NCBI GenBank assembly: GCA_019136655.1
Contig: JAGVTU010000017.1
Coordinates: 62,001 to 126,000, forward strand
Reading direction: 5' to 3'
Origin: Bacteroidota bacterium
Lineage (GTDB): Bacteria > Bacteroidota > Bacteroidia > AKYH767-A > OLB10
DNA length: 64,000 nt
Shown piece after piece: positions 33,368 to 41,810 of this stretch (position 1 is the first letter of the stretch; each line of letters starts with the position of its first letter). Under the pieces are notes generated by a model that saw only the letters and a program-made list of their open reading frames with translations, searched no databases and was not told where the DNA came from. The translations under genes and the position numbers were made by a program.

Positions 33368-35206
33368 ATGAAAAGCAACCTCTCGCCATCACTCCGTCTG
33401 TTAGTCTTATTAGTCTGTAATTATTTCCTGCTACGGATGATATTTATTGTAGCTAATTTTAAACTTCTGAATGTAGCATCTGCAGGTGATATTTCAACTA
33501 TTTTTCTTTCAGGATTACGATTCGACCTTGCGGCAATCGCTTTCACCAATGGCATTTTTTTCCTGCTTTTTAATTTACCGTTAAACTTTAAATCAAAGTC
33601 GCTAAAAAACTTAATATCAATATTATACATATTTATAAATCTATTCTTTATTTTACTTAACCTGATTGATATCGGCTATTATCCATTCACTCAAAAACGA
33701 TTGACGGCAGACTTTTTTGAGATGGCTACCATGGGTGACGATTTTGTAAATATGATTCCGTCTTTAATCAGGGATTATTGGATTTTGCTGTTACTGTTCG
33801 TAGTGTTTGTCATTTTTAATTTCAAATTGTTTCAGGGAATCATTGGCAAGCTTCAGAATATCAGTGGCAGGATATCATTTATCTCAACAATTATAGTGGT
33901 GGCTTTGCTGATATTTTTTGGCAGGGGAGGACTTCAGTACAAACCTATCAACATCTTGTCGGCTGCACCTTACACATCAGCCCAAAATGTGGGGGCAGTG
34001 CTTAACTCATCTTTTTCCATTATAAAAACAGCAGGTAAAGAAGATTTACAGGAAATTGAACTCACCTTACCTGATCCTCAGACTTATTTTAATCCGGTAA
34101 AGAACTTTGCCAACGATACACTTCATTTCAAGCCAATGAATGTGGTCATCATCATCATGGAAAGTTTCGGAAAAGAGTACATCGGATATTTTAACGAAGG
34201 ACATGGTTACACACCGTTTCTGGACTCGCTCATGCACGAAGGATTGATTTGTACGGACGCTTATGCAAATGGGAAAAAATCAATTGAGGGTATTCCCGCT
34301 ATAATATCAGGAATTCCCGCACTTATGACATCGCCCTACATTTCAGGGTCGTATAATGGCAATAAATTGCTTAGCATTGCATCTCTTCTGAAATCACATG
34401 GTTATCTATCTTCTTTTTTTCATGGAGGCAACAATGGAACCATGGGCTTTGAAAACTTCACCAAGATGGCCGGATATGACAAGTACATAGGCCGAAAAGA
34501 ATATGGCCCGGATGATTATGACGGAACGTGGGGTGTATATGACCAACCTTTCTTCAGGTATTTTTGTCATGAACTGAACAACATGAAACAACCATTTCTA
34601 ACTACATTCTTTTCCTTATCATCACATCATCCTTATAGTGTGCCCGATTCTTTGAAAAATCGTTTTAAAGGAGGAGATCAGCCGGTTTATAAATCGGTTG
34701 AATATGCTGACTATTCATTGAGAGAATTTTTTTCAATGGCAAAAACTCAACCCTGGTATAAGAATACTGTTTTTGTGATAACAGCTGACCATACCGGCCC
34801 GTCTTTCAATAGCAAATATCAAAGCAGGACGGGTATTTACGAAATTCCAGTGCTTTACTTCATTCCGTCAGACAGTACCATTAAAGGTGTTTACCCTTAC
34901 ACAACACAACAAACAGATATTGTTCCTTCTGTTTTGGATTATCTGCGTTATCCCGAAAAATTTAAAATTTTCGGAAACAGTATTTTCAGAAAGTCTGATT
35001 CAAAATGGGCAATCAATTTTCTGGATGGAATGTATCAGCTCATCACACCGCAAGCTACGGTGAGGACAGATTTGTTGAATGACACAGAGTACATTGCAAG
35101 AGATGGACATACTCCTGACAGCACCATGCTGATGAACCGTTTAAAAGTGATTGTAAGTGATTACAACAACAGTATGATTAAAAATAAACTTACGGATGTT
35201 GAATAG
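33368..35206 (+). CDS. LTA synthase-like sulfatase-fold membrane phosphotransferase
   Basis: About 612 residues. Five N-terminal membrane helices (~10-190) are followed by an extracytoplasmic alkaline-phosphatase/sulfatase-fold domain. Metal-site motifs are VVIIIMESFG with the metal-binding Glu, the nucleophile region NGKKSIEGIPAI (Ser in place of the LtaS Thr), HGGNNGTMGF and ITADHTGP. Relatives transfer glycerol-phosphate or phosphoethanolamine to glycans or lipids; the substrate here is unknown. The ATG at 33368 is preferred over one at 33335, because a TATCTTTG -7-like box lies at 33352-33359. Its stop overlaps the lipid kinase gene by 11 bp, pointing to a shared lipid-modification job. 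Confidence 0.82.
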   Translation: MKSNLSPSLRLLVLLVCNYFLLRMIFIVANFKLLNVASAGDISTIFLSGLRFDLAAIAFTNGIFFLLFNLPLNFKSKSLKNLISILYIFINLFFILLNLIDIGYYPFTQKRLTADFFEMATMGDDFVNMIPSLIRDYWILLLLFVVFVIFNFKLFQGIIGKLQNISGRISFISTIIVVALLIFFGRGGLQYKPINILSAAPYTSAQNVGAVLNSSFSIIKTAGKEDLQEIELTLPDPQTYFNPVKNFANDTLHFKPMNVVIIIMESFGKEYIGYFNEGHGYTPFLDSLMHEGLICTDAYANGKKSIEGIPAIISGIPALMTSPYISGSYNGNKLLSIASLLKSHGYLSSFFHGGNNGTMGFENFTKMAGYDKYIGRKEYGPDDYDGTWGVYDQPFFRYFCHELNNMKQPFLTTFFSLSSHHPYSVPDSLKNRFKGGDQPVYKSVEYADYSLREFFSMAKTQPWYKNTVFVITADHTGPSFNSKYQSRTGIYEIPVLYFIPSDSTIKGVYPYTTQQTDIVPSVLDYLRYPEKFKIFGNSIFRKSDSKWAINFLDGMYQLITPQATVRTDLLNDTEYIARDGHTPDSTMLMNRLKVIVSDYNNSMIKNKLTDVE

Positions 35207-36077
35207 CCGAAGGAAGATATTGTTCATACTGAATCCTAAAGCCGGACATGGCAAAGCAGGAAATATTGGGAGGGAGGCAAAGCGTTTATTGGATCAATCG
35301 AAATTTGAAATACATTTTACTGAAACCGAATATGCGGGCCATGCAAAAATTCTTGCGCAAAAAGCTGCTGACGAACATTATGATTATGTTGCCTGTGCAG
35401 GAGGAGATGGTACTGTTAATGAAGTAGCCTCATCTCTTAAAGCTACTGAAACTGCTTTACTGATTATTCCTGCAGGATCTGGAAACGGACTGGCACGTCA
35501 TCTGCAAATTCCGATGAATGCTGCAAGTGCCATTGCACTGTTGAATAAGGGTAAAGTTGTAAGTATTGACACATTCAGTATTAATAATCAGTTCACCGTT
35601 AACGTTGCCGGTGTTGGCTTTGATGCACTGGTAGCGCACCGTTTTGCCGAAAAGAAAAAACGCGGGCTTAAAACCTATATCAAAACCATACTTGCTGAGT
35701 ATGCTGCTTCTAAAGAGTTTGAAGTAGAAATAAACGGAACCATTTACAAGGTCTGGCTCATTTCCATTGCCAACTCAGGTCAGTTTGGAAACAATGCGTG
35801 GATTGCTCCTGTGGCATCGTGTACTGATGGCATGCTGGATATTATCATCTGCAAAAAACAAAAAGGAGTGAAACTGTTGACGTTTGCAATCAACCTTTTT
35901 TCAAAAAGACTGTCATCGGCAGATTATACTGCTTTGCGTAGTAACAAAATGACTATAAAACTTTTTTCCAAGCAACCACTTCATCTGGATGGAGAACCTG
36001 CAGGCTACACTGATGAGTTGAATATTTATTGTAATCCTTTATCACTAAAAGTAATTGTTCCCCAACATGTCGAATAA
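35196..36077 (+). CDS. YegS/DgkB-type lipid kinase
   Basis: A 293-residue diacylglycerol-kinase-family enzyme. It has FILNPKAGHGKA at the N-terminus, the nucleotide/active-site loop ACAGGDGTVNEVASSL (~66-81), and LLIIPAGSGNGLARHL. The C-terminal beta-sandwich ends LHLDGEPAGYTDELNIYC. It phosphorylates a lipid such as diacylglycerol, phosphatidylglycerol or a sphingoid base. Overlap with the LTA-synthase-like gene suggests it recycles the diacylglycerol released by that enzyme, as DgkB does in Gram-positives. That link is inference. Confidence 0.87.
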   Translation: MLNSRRKILFILNPKAGHGKAGNIGREAKRLLDQSKFEIHFTETEYAGHAKILAQKAADEHYDYVACAGGDGTVNEVASSLKATETALLIIPAGSGNGLARHLQIPMNAASAIALLNKGKVVSIDTFSINNQFTVNVAGVGFDALVAHRFAEKKKRGLKTYIKTILAEYAASKEFEVEINGTIYKVWLISIANSGQFGNNAWIAPVASCTDGMLDIIICKKQKGVKLLTFAINLFSKRLSSADYTALRSNKMTIKLFSKQPLHLDGEPAGYTDELNIYCNPLSLKVIVPQHVE

Positions 36078-36408
36078 AAATAAAAACCGCTCCGGAATAG
36101 TTTATTCCACAAATCCTGATTTCAAACCACAGCAGGAAGAAACTCAACATGAAACATTACCACCTGCACAACAGGATTTGCGAGTATTACGCGATTCAAA
36201 ACAACGTGGAGGAAAAACAGTGACGCTTATTCGCGGATTTGTTGGCAGTGAAAATGATTTGGAAAAACTAACCAAGCTTTTGAAAACAAAATGCGGAACA
36301 GGAGGAAGTGCAAAAGACGGAGAAATAATTATTCAAGGGGATAAGCGAGAGCAAATAATGGAAATACTTCTGAAAGAAGGATACAGGGCAAAAAAAGCGG
36401 GAGGCTGA
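36067..36408 (+). CDS. SUI1/eIF1-type translation initiation factor
   Basis: A 113-residue protein from ATG 36067, which overlaps the end of the lipid kinase gene. A variable N-terminus is followed by the SUI1 domain: KTVTLIRGFVGSENDLEKLTKLLKTKCGTGGSAKDGEIIIQGDKREQ (read here in parts), ending LLKEGYRAKKAGG. These are the YciH-like bacterial members of the eIF1 family, which can influence start-codon choice. Role in this organism is unproven. A terminator follows at once. Confidence 0.9.
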   Translation: MSNKNKNRSGIVYSTNPDFKPQQEETQHETLPPAQQDLRVLRDSKQRGGKTVTLIRGFVGSENDLEKLTKLLKTKCGTGGSAKDGEIIIQGDKREQIMEILLKEGYRAKKAGG

Positions 36409-36413
36409 AAAAG

Positions 36414-36446
36414 AAAAAACCGCCTTGTGTAAGACGGTTTTTTTTC
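36414..36446 (+). terminator. Intrinsic terminator after the SUI1 gene
   Basis: AAAAAACCG-CCTT and AAG-ACGGTTTTTTTT arms around GTGT, with a long T-run. It ends the three-gene run from 33368. Confidence 0.85.
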
Positions 36447-36452
36447 TGTTTG

Positions 36453-36523
36453 AGGTCGAGAGTAGATTCGAACTACTGTAGAAAGTCTTGCGGACTTTTG
36501 CCTCTTCTCTCGGCCACTCGACC
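36453..36523 (-). tRNA. tRNA-Cys-like gene (GCA), atypical
   Basis: On the minus strand, a 7-bp acceptor stem (GGTCGAG/CTCGACC), a 3-bp D stem (GCC/GGC) and a 5-bp anticodon stem (AAAGT/ACTTT) are all paired. A 5-bp T stem (AGTAG/CTACT) with canonical loop TTCGAAT completes the cloverleaf. The anticodon loop CCGCAAG gives GCA (Cys), and the discriminator base is T (U73), the cysteine identity base. CCA is not encoded. Two oddities: position 33 is C instead of the near-universal U, and the D loop (GAGAGAAGA) lacks the G18-G19 pair. At 71 nt it is short but complete. Confidence 0.6.
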
Positions 36524-36639
36524 TTATAGTGTTGTTTAACGTGGACAAAATAAAAAGGTTTCATTTTATTGACAAAATCATATTTGGCGAATGGCATTTT
36601 ACTGAGGGTGAAAGTTTTCAACAAAAAAAATCTTTATTG

Positions 36640-36936
36640 TTAACTTCTCAAAAAACCCGGAAGAATATCATTGGAAACGGCAGCCATTTCCGATTGCATA
36701 AGTTTTTCTGACGATTCGAGAGCTCTGTTCACTGCCACTGTAAGTAATTCTTCAATCTCTTCGCGTTCACCAACTTTGAATAGCGAATCGTTGATGTGAA
36801 TAGATTTGATTCTGTTGGTTCCGGTGGCTTCCACTACAATTTTTCCACCTTCAGATTCGCCTGTAACGGTGATATGATCCAGACGTTTCTTAATTTCTTC
36901 CATCTTTTTCTGTGCTTCTGCAAATTTTCCGAACAT
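36640..36936 (-). CDS. YbaB/EbfC-family nucleoid-associated protein
   Basis: A 98-residue protein starting MFGKFAEAQKKMEEIKKRL. It continues with GGKIVVEATGTNRIKSIHIND and a C-terminal helix (EELLTVAVNRALESSEKLM). This is the YbaB fold, which dimerises and binds DNA without strong specificity. The length is typical. In many bacteria it is next to recR or dnaX; here neither is present, and it stands alone beside the tRNA. Confidence 0.9.
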   Translation of the reverse strand: MFGKFAEAQKKMEEIKKRLDHITVTGESEGGKIVVEATGTNRIKSIHINDSLFKVGEREEIEELLTVAVNRALESSEKLMQSEMAAVSNDILPGFLRS

Positions 36937-37075
36937 GATATGATTTTAAATTTTCACCCGAAAATAGCAAAAATTTTCGAGGTTTAAAAAGATTCAAAAT
37001 GTAAGGTTTTGAGAAAATCAGTGAAGAAAAAGATTGCATTCAGCGTAAACCATCCTGAATTTAATGAATGGGAAT

Positions 37076-37639
37076 ATGCGTATTTTTTCAGTTTTACTTT
37101 TTGTTTTTTTACTCTCCTCAGCCTCAACTTTCGCGCAACGCGATCTGATTGAATGGAATGACACCTTGCAGCTGACAATTGAAGATTATAAGGGAGCAAT
37201 CAGTTCAGGAGATACTAGTCATCATATATCCTCAAGTTGCGGGCTTTATTGCATTCCGCAAATAACAGGTGACACGGCTTCGGTAACCATCATTGCATAT
37301 TTCGACAGAAACAAATCCTGGGCTAAACGCAAAAGAGTAACACCATTGTTGCTGCAGCATGAATTAGGTCATTTCAACCTGACTGAAATTTTTGCCCGCA
37401 AAATGAAAAAACGCATTCTGGCTATGAAGACGAAGAAAAGTACTTTCATCAAAGACGTACAGAAGGTGTACGAAAAAACCTGGGAGGACCTGCAGAAACA
37501 AAATGCAGCTTACGACAGGGCAACCGATTTTTCGAATGTAGAATTTGCACAGCGTACATGGCAGAATTATATCAAGGAAAATCTGGTACATTATCATATG
37601 TATTCTTCTCAAACCATTCGTTTTCCGATACGCGATTAA
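37076..37639 (+). CDS. DUF922-type putative secreted metalloprotease
   Basis: A 187-residue protein from ATG 37076; an upstream ATG at 37064 adds only four residues. A signal peptide (MRIFSVLLFVFLLSSASTFAQ) precedes a domain with WNDTLQLTIEDYKG and HHISSSCGLYC. The zinc-type motif LLLQHELGHFNLTEIFARKMKK has HELGH followed by a helical E. This matches DUF922, suspected to be Zn-dependent proteases. The 3' end abuts the promoter of the acetyltransferase gene. Activity is unproven. Confidence 0.75.
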   Translation: MRIFSVLLFVFLLSSASTFAQRDLIEWNDTLQLTIEDYKGAISSGDTSHHISSSCGLYCIPQITGDTASVTIIAYFDRNKSWAKRKRVTPLLLQHELGHFNLTEIFARKMKKRILAMKTKKSTFIKDVQKVYEKTWEDLQKQNAAYDRATDFSNVEFAQRTWQNYIKENLVHYHMYSSQTIRFPIRD

Positions 37640-37669
37640 AGAACCATTGGGATTTTTACTTTTGCACCG

Positions 37670-38233
37670 ATGGAGCAACGCCTTAAAACCGATTTGTCAA
37701 AATTTGATCCACGCGAATTTGACCGTGGCGCATCTTCTCTGAAATTTTTTATCTGGCATTGGGTGAATGTTATTTTTTTCATCAGCCCTTTTTGTCCTTC
37801 CAGTGCAATACGATGTTTTTTACTGAGGTTGTTTGGTGCCAAAGTGGGCAAGGGTGTTGTAATCAGCAAACCGGGTGTGAACATTAAATTTCCATGGCGG
37901 CTATGCATTGGCGACCATGTGTGGATAGGAGAGGGAGCATGGATTTATAATCTCGATAAAGTGACAATTGGCAACCACGTAAACATTGCTCAGGGAGCAA
38001 TGATACTTACAGGAAATCATAATTATAAAAGTGTGCGCTTCGAAACTATTTTCGGGCCGGTAACCATTGAAGACGGTGTTTTTATTGGAGCCAAATCAAT
38101 TGTTTGTCCTAATGTTATTTGTCGTTCGCACAGTGTGCTCGCAGCAGGTTCGGTGGCAACATCCACATTAAAAGAATACGGCATTTATCAGGGCAATCCT
38201 GCAGAATACAAAAAGGAAAGAATTATTTCCTGA
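37670..38233 (+). CDS. WcaF-like hexapeptide-repeat acyltransferase
   Basis: A 187-residue left-handed beta-helix transferase. Hexapeptide turns run through ~55-165: FGAKVGKGVVISKPGVNIKF, HVWIGEGAWIYNLDKVTIGN, HVNIAQGAMILTGNHNY, FIGAKSIVCPNV and VLAAGSVATSTL. The catalytic histidine is in TGNHNYKS. It resembles colanic-acid acetyltransferase WcaF, so O-acetylation of an exopolysaccharide sugar is likely. A TACTTTTG box (37657-37664) ends only 5 bp before the ATG, which would give an almost leaderless mRNA. Confidence 0.85.
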   Translation: MEQRLKTDLSKFDPREFDRGASSLKFFIWHWVNVIFFISPFCPSSAIRCFLLRLFGAKVGKGVVISKPGVNIKFPWRLCIGDHVWIGEGAWIYNLDKVTIGNHVNIAQGAMILTGNHNYKSVRFETIFGPVTIEDGVFIGAKSIVCPNVICRSHSVLAAGSVATSTLKEYGIYQGNPAEYKKERIIS

Positions 38234-38259
38234 ATACCGTTTCCTGAATCTTATTACAA

Positions 38260-39264
38260 TTATTTCAGAGGGCGCGACAGCCTTTCAAGACCTTCTTTTG
38301 CCGGAGGATAATCGTTATGCCGCAGTTCCAGTGCCTTTGAATAATCGTCCTTGGCAGCAGGTACATTACCGAGATACTCATAACACATACCTCTGTTGTA
38401 ATAAGCCTGTGCAAAGTTTGGATCCACTTCAATGGCCTTGGTATAATGTTTAATGGCTTCGTGATATACTTTGAGGTATTCATGGTGAATGTATCCAAGA
38501 TTGAAATAAGCATCTTTGTTTTTCGGGTTGATTTGAATTATGTCAGTATATAGCTGAATGGCCTTATTGTAATCGCTGTGATCCTGATACCAGAGAGCAA
38601 GTCCATACATGGCTTCTTCGCTGTTGGGTTTGATGTTAAGTGCATTATTGAAATAGTCCACACATAGTTTGTTATTCTGTGCATACAAGATGATGCCCAA
38701 CTGCATTTGTGCTTCGTAAAACTTAGGGTCAATGTTTATGGCTTCGCGAAAGGTGTTAATGGCTGCAGCAGTGTCATGTTTTTCTTTCAGGTTAAATCCT
38801 TTCATCAAAAGTGCTTTGGTATTCTTGGCGTCTTTTTGCAATACGGTATCAAGATATTTCAATGATAAATCCTGATTGTTGGTATATAAAGAGATCTCTG
38901 CAAGTTTAAAAGCAGCGTCATAGTTTTCGGGGTTGAGCGCTCTCACTTTTAGCAATACATCACGCGAAGCTTTTACTTTATTCATTCTGAAACTGAGGTC
39001 GGAGTAAAGCATCATATACTCTGTGTTGAGGCTGTCCAGTGACATCACTTTCACCATATCGAAATATGCTTTGTCGAACATGGATTTCTGATAATAGGCA
39101 TTTGCACGGTCGAAGTATAATTTCGGGTTCATGCTGTCGGATGCTATTTTATCAGTCAGCAGTGTAATTTTATCCTTTGTCTCAGCTGTGTTTTCATTGA
39201 TTTTAGGCTTGCATGCGTACAGCAGGAGAGCGAATACCGTAACGGCAAATAATTGTTTTAACAT
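38260..39264 (-). CDS. Tetratricopeptide-repeat lipoprotein
   Basis: A 334-residue protein from ATG 39264, with a lipoprotein signal (MLKQLFAVTVFALLLYACKPK; acylated Cys at ~17). A longer frame from 39378 is rejected because its added residues look random. The mature part consists of about eight TPR units (ending with AIKHYTKAIEVDPNFAQAYYNRGMCYEYLGNVPAAKDDYSKALEL, read in parts). It is probably an envelope scaffold for protein-protein contacts; the partner is unknown. Confidence 0.85.
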   Translation of the reverse strand: MLKQLFAVTVFALLLYACKPKINENTAETKDKITLLTDKIASDSMNPKLYFDRANAYYQKSMFDKAYFDMVKVMSLDSLNTEYMMLYSDLSFRMNKVKASRDVLLKVRALNPENYDAAFKLAEISLYTNNQDLSLKYLDTVLQKDAKNTKALLMKGFNLKEKHDTAAAINTFREAINIDPKFYEAQMQLGIILYAQNNKLCVDYFNNALNIKPNSEEAMYGLALWYQDHSDYNKAIQLYTDIIQINPKNKDAYFNLGYIHHEYLKVYHEAIKHYTKAIEVDPNFAQAYYNRGMCYEYLGNVPAAKDDYSKALELRHNDYPPAKEGLERLSRPLK

Positions 39265-39336
39265 TATGTATGAAGTATGCTTAATATTCTTTAGAATGAT
39301 TGTGACGCAAAAGTCTGTAATTGTTTCTATAAAATG

Positions 39337-39372
39337 AAAGAAGCCACCGGAAATCCGGCAGCCTCTTTCTTT
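39337..39372 (-). terminator. Intrinsic terminator of recA
   Basis: AAAGAAGCCACCGG and CCGGCAGCCTCTTT form an imperfect hairpin around AAAT, 28 bp after the recA stop codon in the minus direction. Confidence 0.75.
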
Positions 39373-39399
39373 TACCAATAAACAAATAAGTATTTTTAA

Positions 39400-40407
39400 T
39401 TAAACTTTAATGTGCATCGTTTCTTTGATTTTATGTTCAATCTCATCGGCAAGTTCAGGATTGTCGGCAAACAGTTGTTTAACGGCATCGCGTCCCTGAC
39501 CGAGTTTGGTATCTCCATAGCTGAACCATGAACCACTTTTCTTGATAATATTCAATTCCACTCCAAGGTCAACCAGTTCACCTGTTTTAGAAATTCCTTC
39601 ACCATACATAATGTCAAACTCTGCCTGGCGGAAAGGTGGTGCAACTTTATTCTTTACCACTTTCACACGTGTGCGGTTACCCACAATGTTATCTGCATCT
39701 TTTATCTGACCTATTCTGCGGATATCCAGTCGTACGGATGCATAATACTTCAGTGCATTACCTCCGGTAGTGGTTTCAGGATTTCCGAACATCACTCCGA
39801 TTTTTTCGCGCAGCTGGTTGATGAATATGCAACAACATTTGGTGCGGCTGATGCTTGCTGTAAGTTTGCGCAGAGCCTGTGACATCAGTCGTGCCTGAAG
39901 TCCCATTTTAGAATCGCCCATTTCGCCTTCAATTTCACTTTTTGGAGTGAGGGCAGCTACTGAGTCAATCACGATTATATCTATAGCTCCTGAGCGGATA
40001 AGGTTGTCTGCAATTTCAAGTGCCTGCTCACCATTGTCGGGTTGAGAGATGAGTAAGTTCTCAATATCCACACCCAGTTTCTGAGCATAGAAACGGTCGA
40101 AAGCATGTTCGGCATCTATATATGCAGCAATGCCGCCATTTTTCTGCACGTTGGCAATTGCATGTATTGCCAGTGTTGTTTTACCGGATGATTCAGGTCC
40201 ATAAATTTCAATCACACGTCCTTTGGGAAGACCGTTAATTCCGAGAGCTATGTCGAGGGATATGCTTCCTGTTTCAATTGCTTCAACGGGTTCAACAGCT
40301 TCTTCACCCATGCGCATAATGGTTCCTTTGCCATAGGTTTTGTCTATACGCTCTATGGCTGCTTGCAGTACTTTCAGTTTCTCTTTGTCGGGTGCTTGTG
40401 TGCTCAT
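39400..40407 (-). CDS. recA: Recombinase RecA
   Basis: A 335-residue complete RecA. It has Walker [19 protein letters not shown], the DNA-binding loops ([43 protein letters not shown]), and [13 protein letters not shown] as Walker B. RecA drives homologous recombination and, where LexA exists, SOS induction. The C-terminal acidic tail is short ([13 protein letters not shown]). It is transcribed alone; the S24/XRE regulator gene lies upstream on the same strand, separated by 439 bp. Confidence 0.97.
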   Translation of the reverse strand: MSTQAPDKEKLKVLQAAIERIDKTYGKGTIMRMGEEAVEPVEAIETGSISLDIALGINGLPKGRVIEIYGPESSGKTTLAIHAIANVQKNGGIAAYIDAEHAFDRFYAQKLGVDIENLLISQPDNGEQALEIADNLIRSGAIDIIVIDSVAALTPKSEIEGEMGDSKMGLQARLMSQALRKLTASISRTKCCCIFINQLREKIGVMFGNPETTTGGNALKYYASVRLDIRRIGQIKDADNIVGNRTRVKVVKNKVAPPFRQAEFDIMYGEGISKTGELVDLGVELNIIKKSGSWFSYGDTKLGQGRDAVKQLFADNPELADEIEHKIKETMHIKV

Positions 40408-40846
40408 TACAGTAGAATATTATCTGTTTTGTTGACACAAAGTAATGCTTTTCGCCCAAGCAAAAGTTTGATTTTTTGAAATTTTGTTTTCAACAATGCC
40501 CAGACCGTTACTTTATACTCTGAAAATGCGTGATTTATAAAGTTTTACAAGAAAAAAATAAACAATCAGAAAGATTGTAATATGGTCATTTTGGATGGTA
40601 TTAATATCGTCAAAACATAAAAACCGGAGGCCAAAGTCTGATGTTCATGACAGATTGAATGAAAACAGCTGCATGAGTCAAACTTAAAATGGAAAAGGAT
40701 TAAATTTTTTTACCAATGCAATACCAGTCTGAAGTATGTATGATATTTCACGACATGCTCAATGCATCACTGAACAATAAAAAAAGCAGATTGGATTGAA
40801 GCAGAAAAAATGATTGCAGAAAAAATTAATCTAAAACCAGAGCACC
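40408..40846. other. Gene-free stretch upstream of recA
   Basis: This 439-bp AT-rich stretch has no supportable coding frame, tRNA or clear hairpin. A TTACTTTG box on the minus strand near 40434-40441 may be the recA -7 element, with one mismatch. No obvious LexA-type palindrome was found. Short reading frames in 40640-40846 have no start, ribosome site or family resemblance. Confidence 0.5.
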
Positions 40847-41671
40847 TTAATTCTTATCCTCTTCCTGTGTTACGCCCAGCAGGTCTTTTATTTTATTCAT
40901 CTCATTCTGTATGCGGGCTACGGTGTTCGACAATTTTGGATTGTGTGTCACCGGTTCAGGAAACTCATTGCTGATGTAGTTTACAAACCGCCATATTTCT
41001 TTTACATCATTAATGTTTACTTCGTAAGGTTTGTAAGCAGGGTTGAGCGATTTAAGCAACAGCTTTTTCATATTGCTGATGTGGTTATATACCACTTTGA
41101 ATACGATACCATCGTCATGAGTGAGGATGATGTAGGCATTGCCGTCTTTTACTTCCATCCAGTTTTCTACAAACTCCGCAGTTACATACGACTTGTCGGG
41201 GATAGGCAACATGCTGTCGCCACTGATCTGGAATGTTCTGAATTTTTTGTCAGACGAAAGAAAGGGCAGCTGAAATGTGGGTAGGCTTCGGATAAATTCA
41301 GTGTCGTTATAGCCTGCAGTATATCCGGCTTTGGCTTTGGCAGGTACCAGCTCAATGTTCTCGCGGTTTTTACTGTCAACGGTTGTGGCCAGCACACGCA
41401 GCTTGGTGCCTCGCACGTAGGAGTCGTAGCCTAATTCCAGCTCGCGCAGTTGCAAATCCGACAACTTGCTCATGTCAACACGCAGAAGGGTGTCAATAGA
41501 TATTTTAAAGTAGTTCGAAAAATTTATCAGCGCCTCCACCGTAGGGTTGGTAATGGCACCGTTCTCATAACTGTTGAGTGTGGAGCGTGAAAATCCTAAG
41601 GCTAATGCAGCCACTTCCTGAGTGCGTTTTTTGCGTTTACGCAGAAGTCTGATGTTTGAACTGAAATACAT
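40847..41671 (-). CDS. XRE-type repressor with S24 peptidase-like domain
   Basis: About 274 residues from ATG 41671 (MYFSSNIRLLRKRKKRTQ). An N-terminal HTH (EVAALALGFSRSTLNSYENG, ~19-38) joins a C-terminal LexA/CI-type S24 domain. The likely catalytic pair is Ser153 (ISGDSMLPIPDK) and Lys192 (GIVFKVVYN). Ala115-Gly116 (AKAKAGY) is a possible self-cleavage site. This is a CI-like, not LexA-like, N-terminus. RecA-stimulated cleavage is possible, as recA is the next gene downstream. It is divergent from purN, with a 139-bp shared upstream region. Confidence 0.8.
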   Translation of the reverse strand: MYFSSNIRLLRKRKKRTQEVAALALGFSRSTLNSYENGAITNPTVEALINFSNYFKISIDTLLRVDMSKLSDLQLRELELGYDSYVRGTKLRVLATTVDSKNRENIELVPAKAKAGYTAGYNDTEFIRSLPTFQLPFLSSDKKFRTFQISGDSMLPIPDKSYVTAEFVENWMEVKDGNAYIILTHDDGIVFKVVYNHISNMKKLLLKSLNPAYKPYEVNINDVKEIWRFVNYISNEFPEPVTHNPKLSNTVARIQNEMNKIKDLLGVTQEEDKN

Positions 41672-41810
41672 ACCTGTGTTTATTAGAGGTAACAAATATA
41701 ATACAGCGATTGTAATTTAACCAAATACATGATTGTAATGCTGCCAAAAAAATAACTAAGTATATCATTGACAGTTCACTATTTTTGCATCCTTCAATCA
41801 TCCGTTGTTT

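Noticed and set aside
36453-36523. tRNA-Ser with a deleted anticodon arm
   Set aside because: The D-arm and CCGCAAG resemble serine tRNA parts, but the U73 discriminator, short variable loop and GCA anticodon within a 5-bp stem fit tRNA-Cys better.
36268-36624. Minus-strand reading frame of 118 codons across SUI1, its terminator and the tRNA
   Set aside because: It crosses a real gene, a terminator and a tRNA-like gene, and its translation has no family resemblance.
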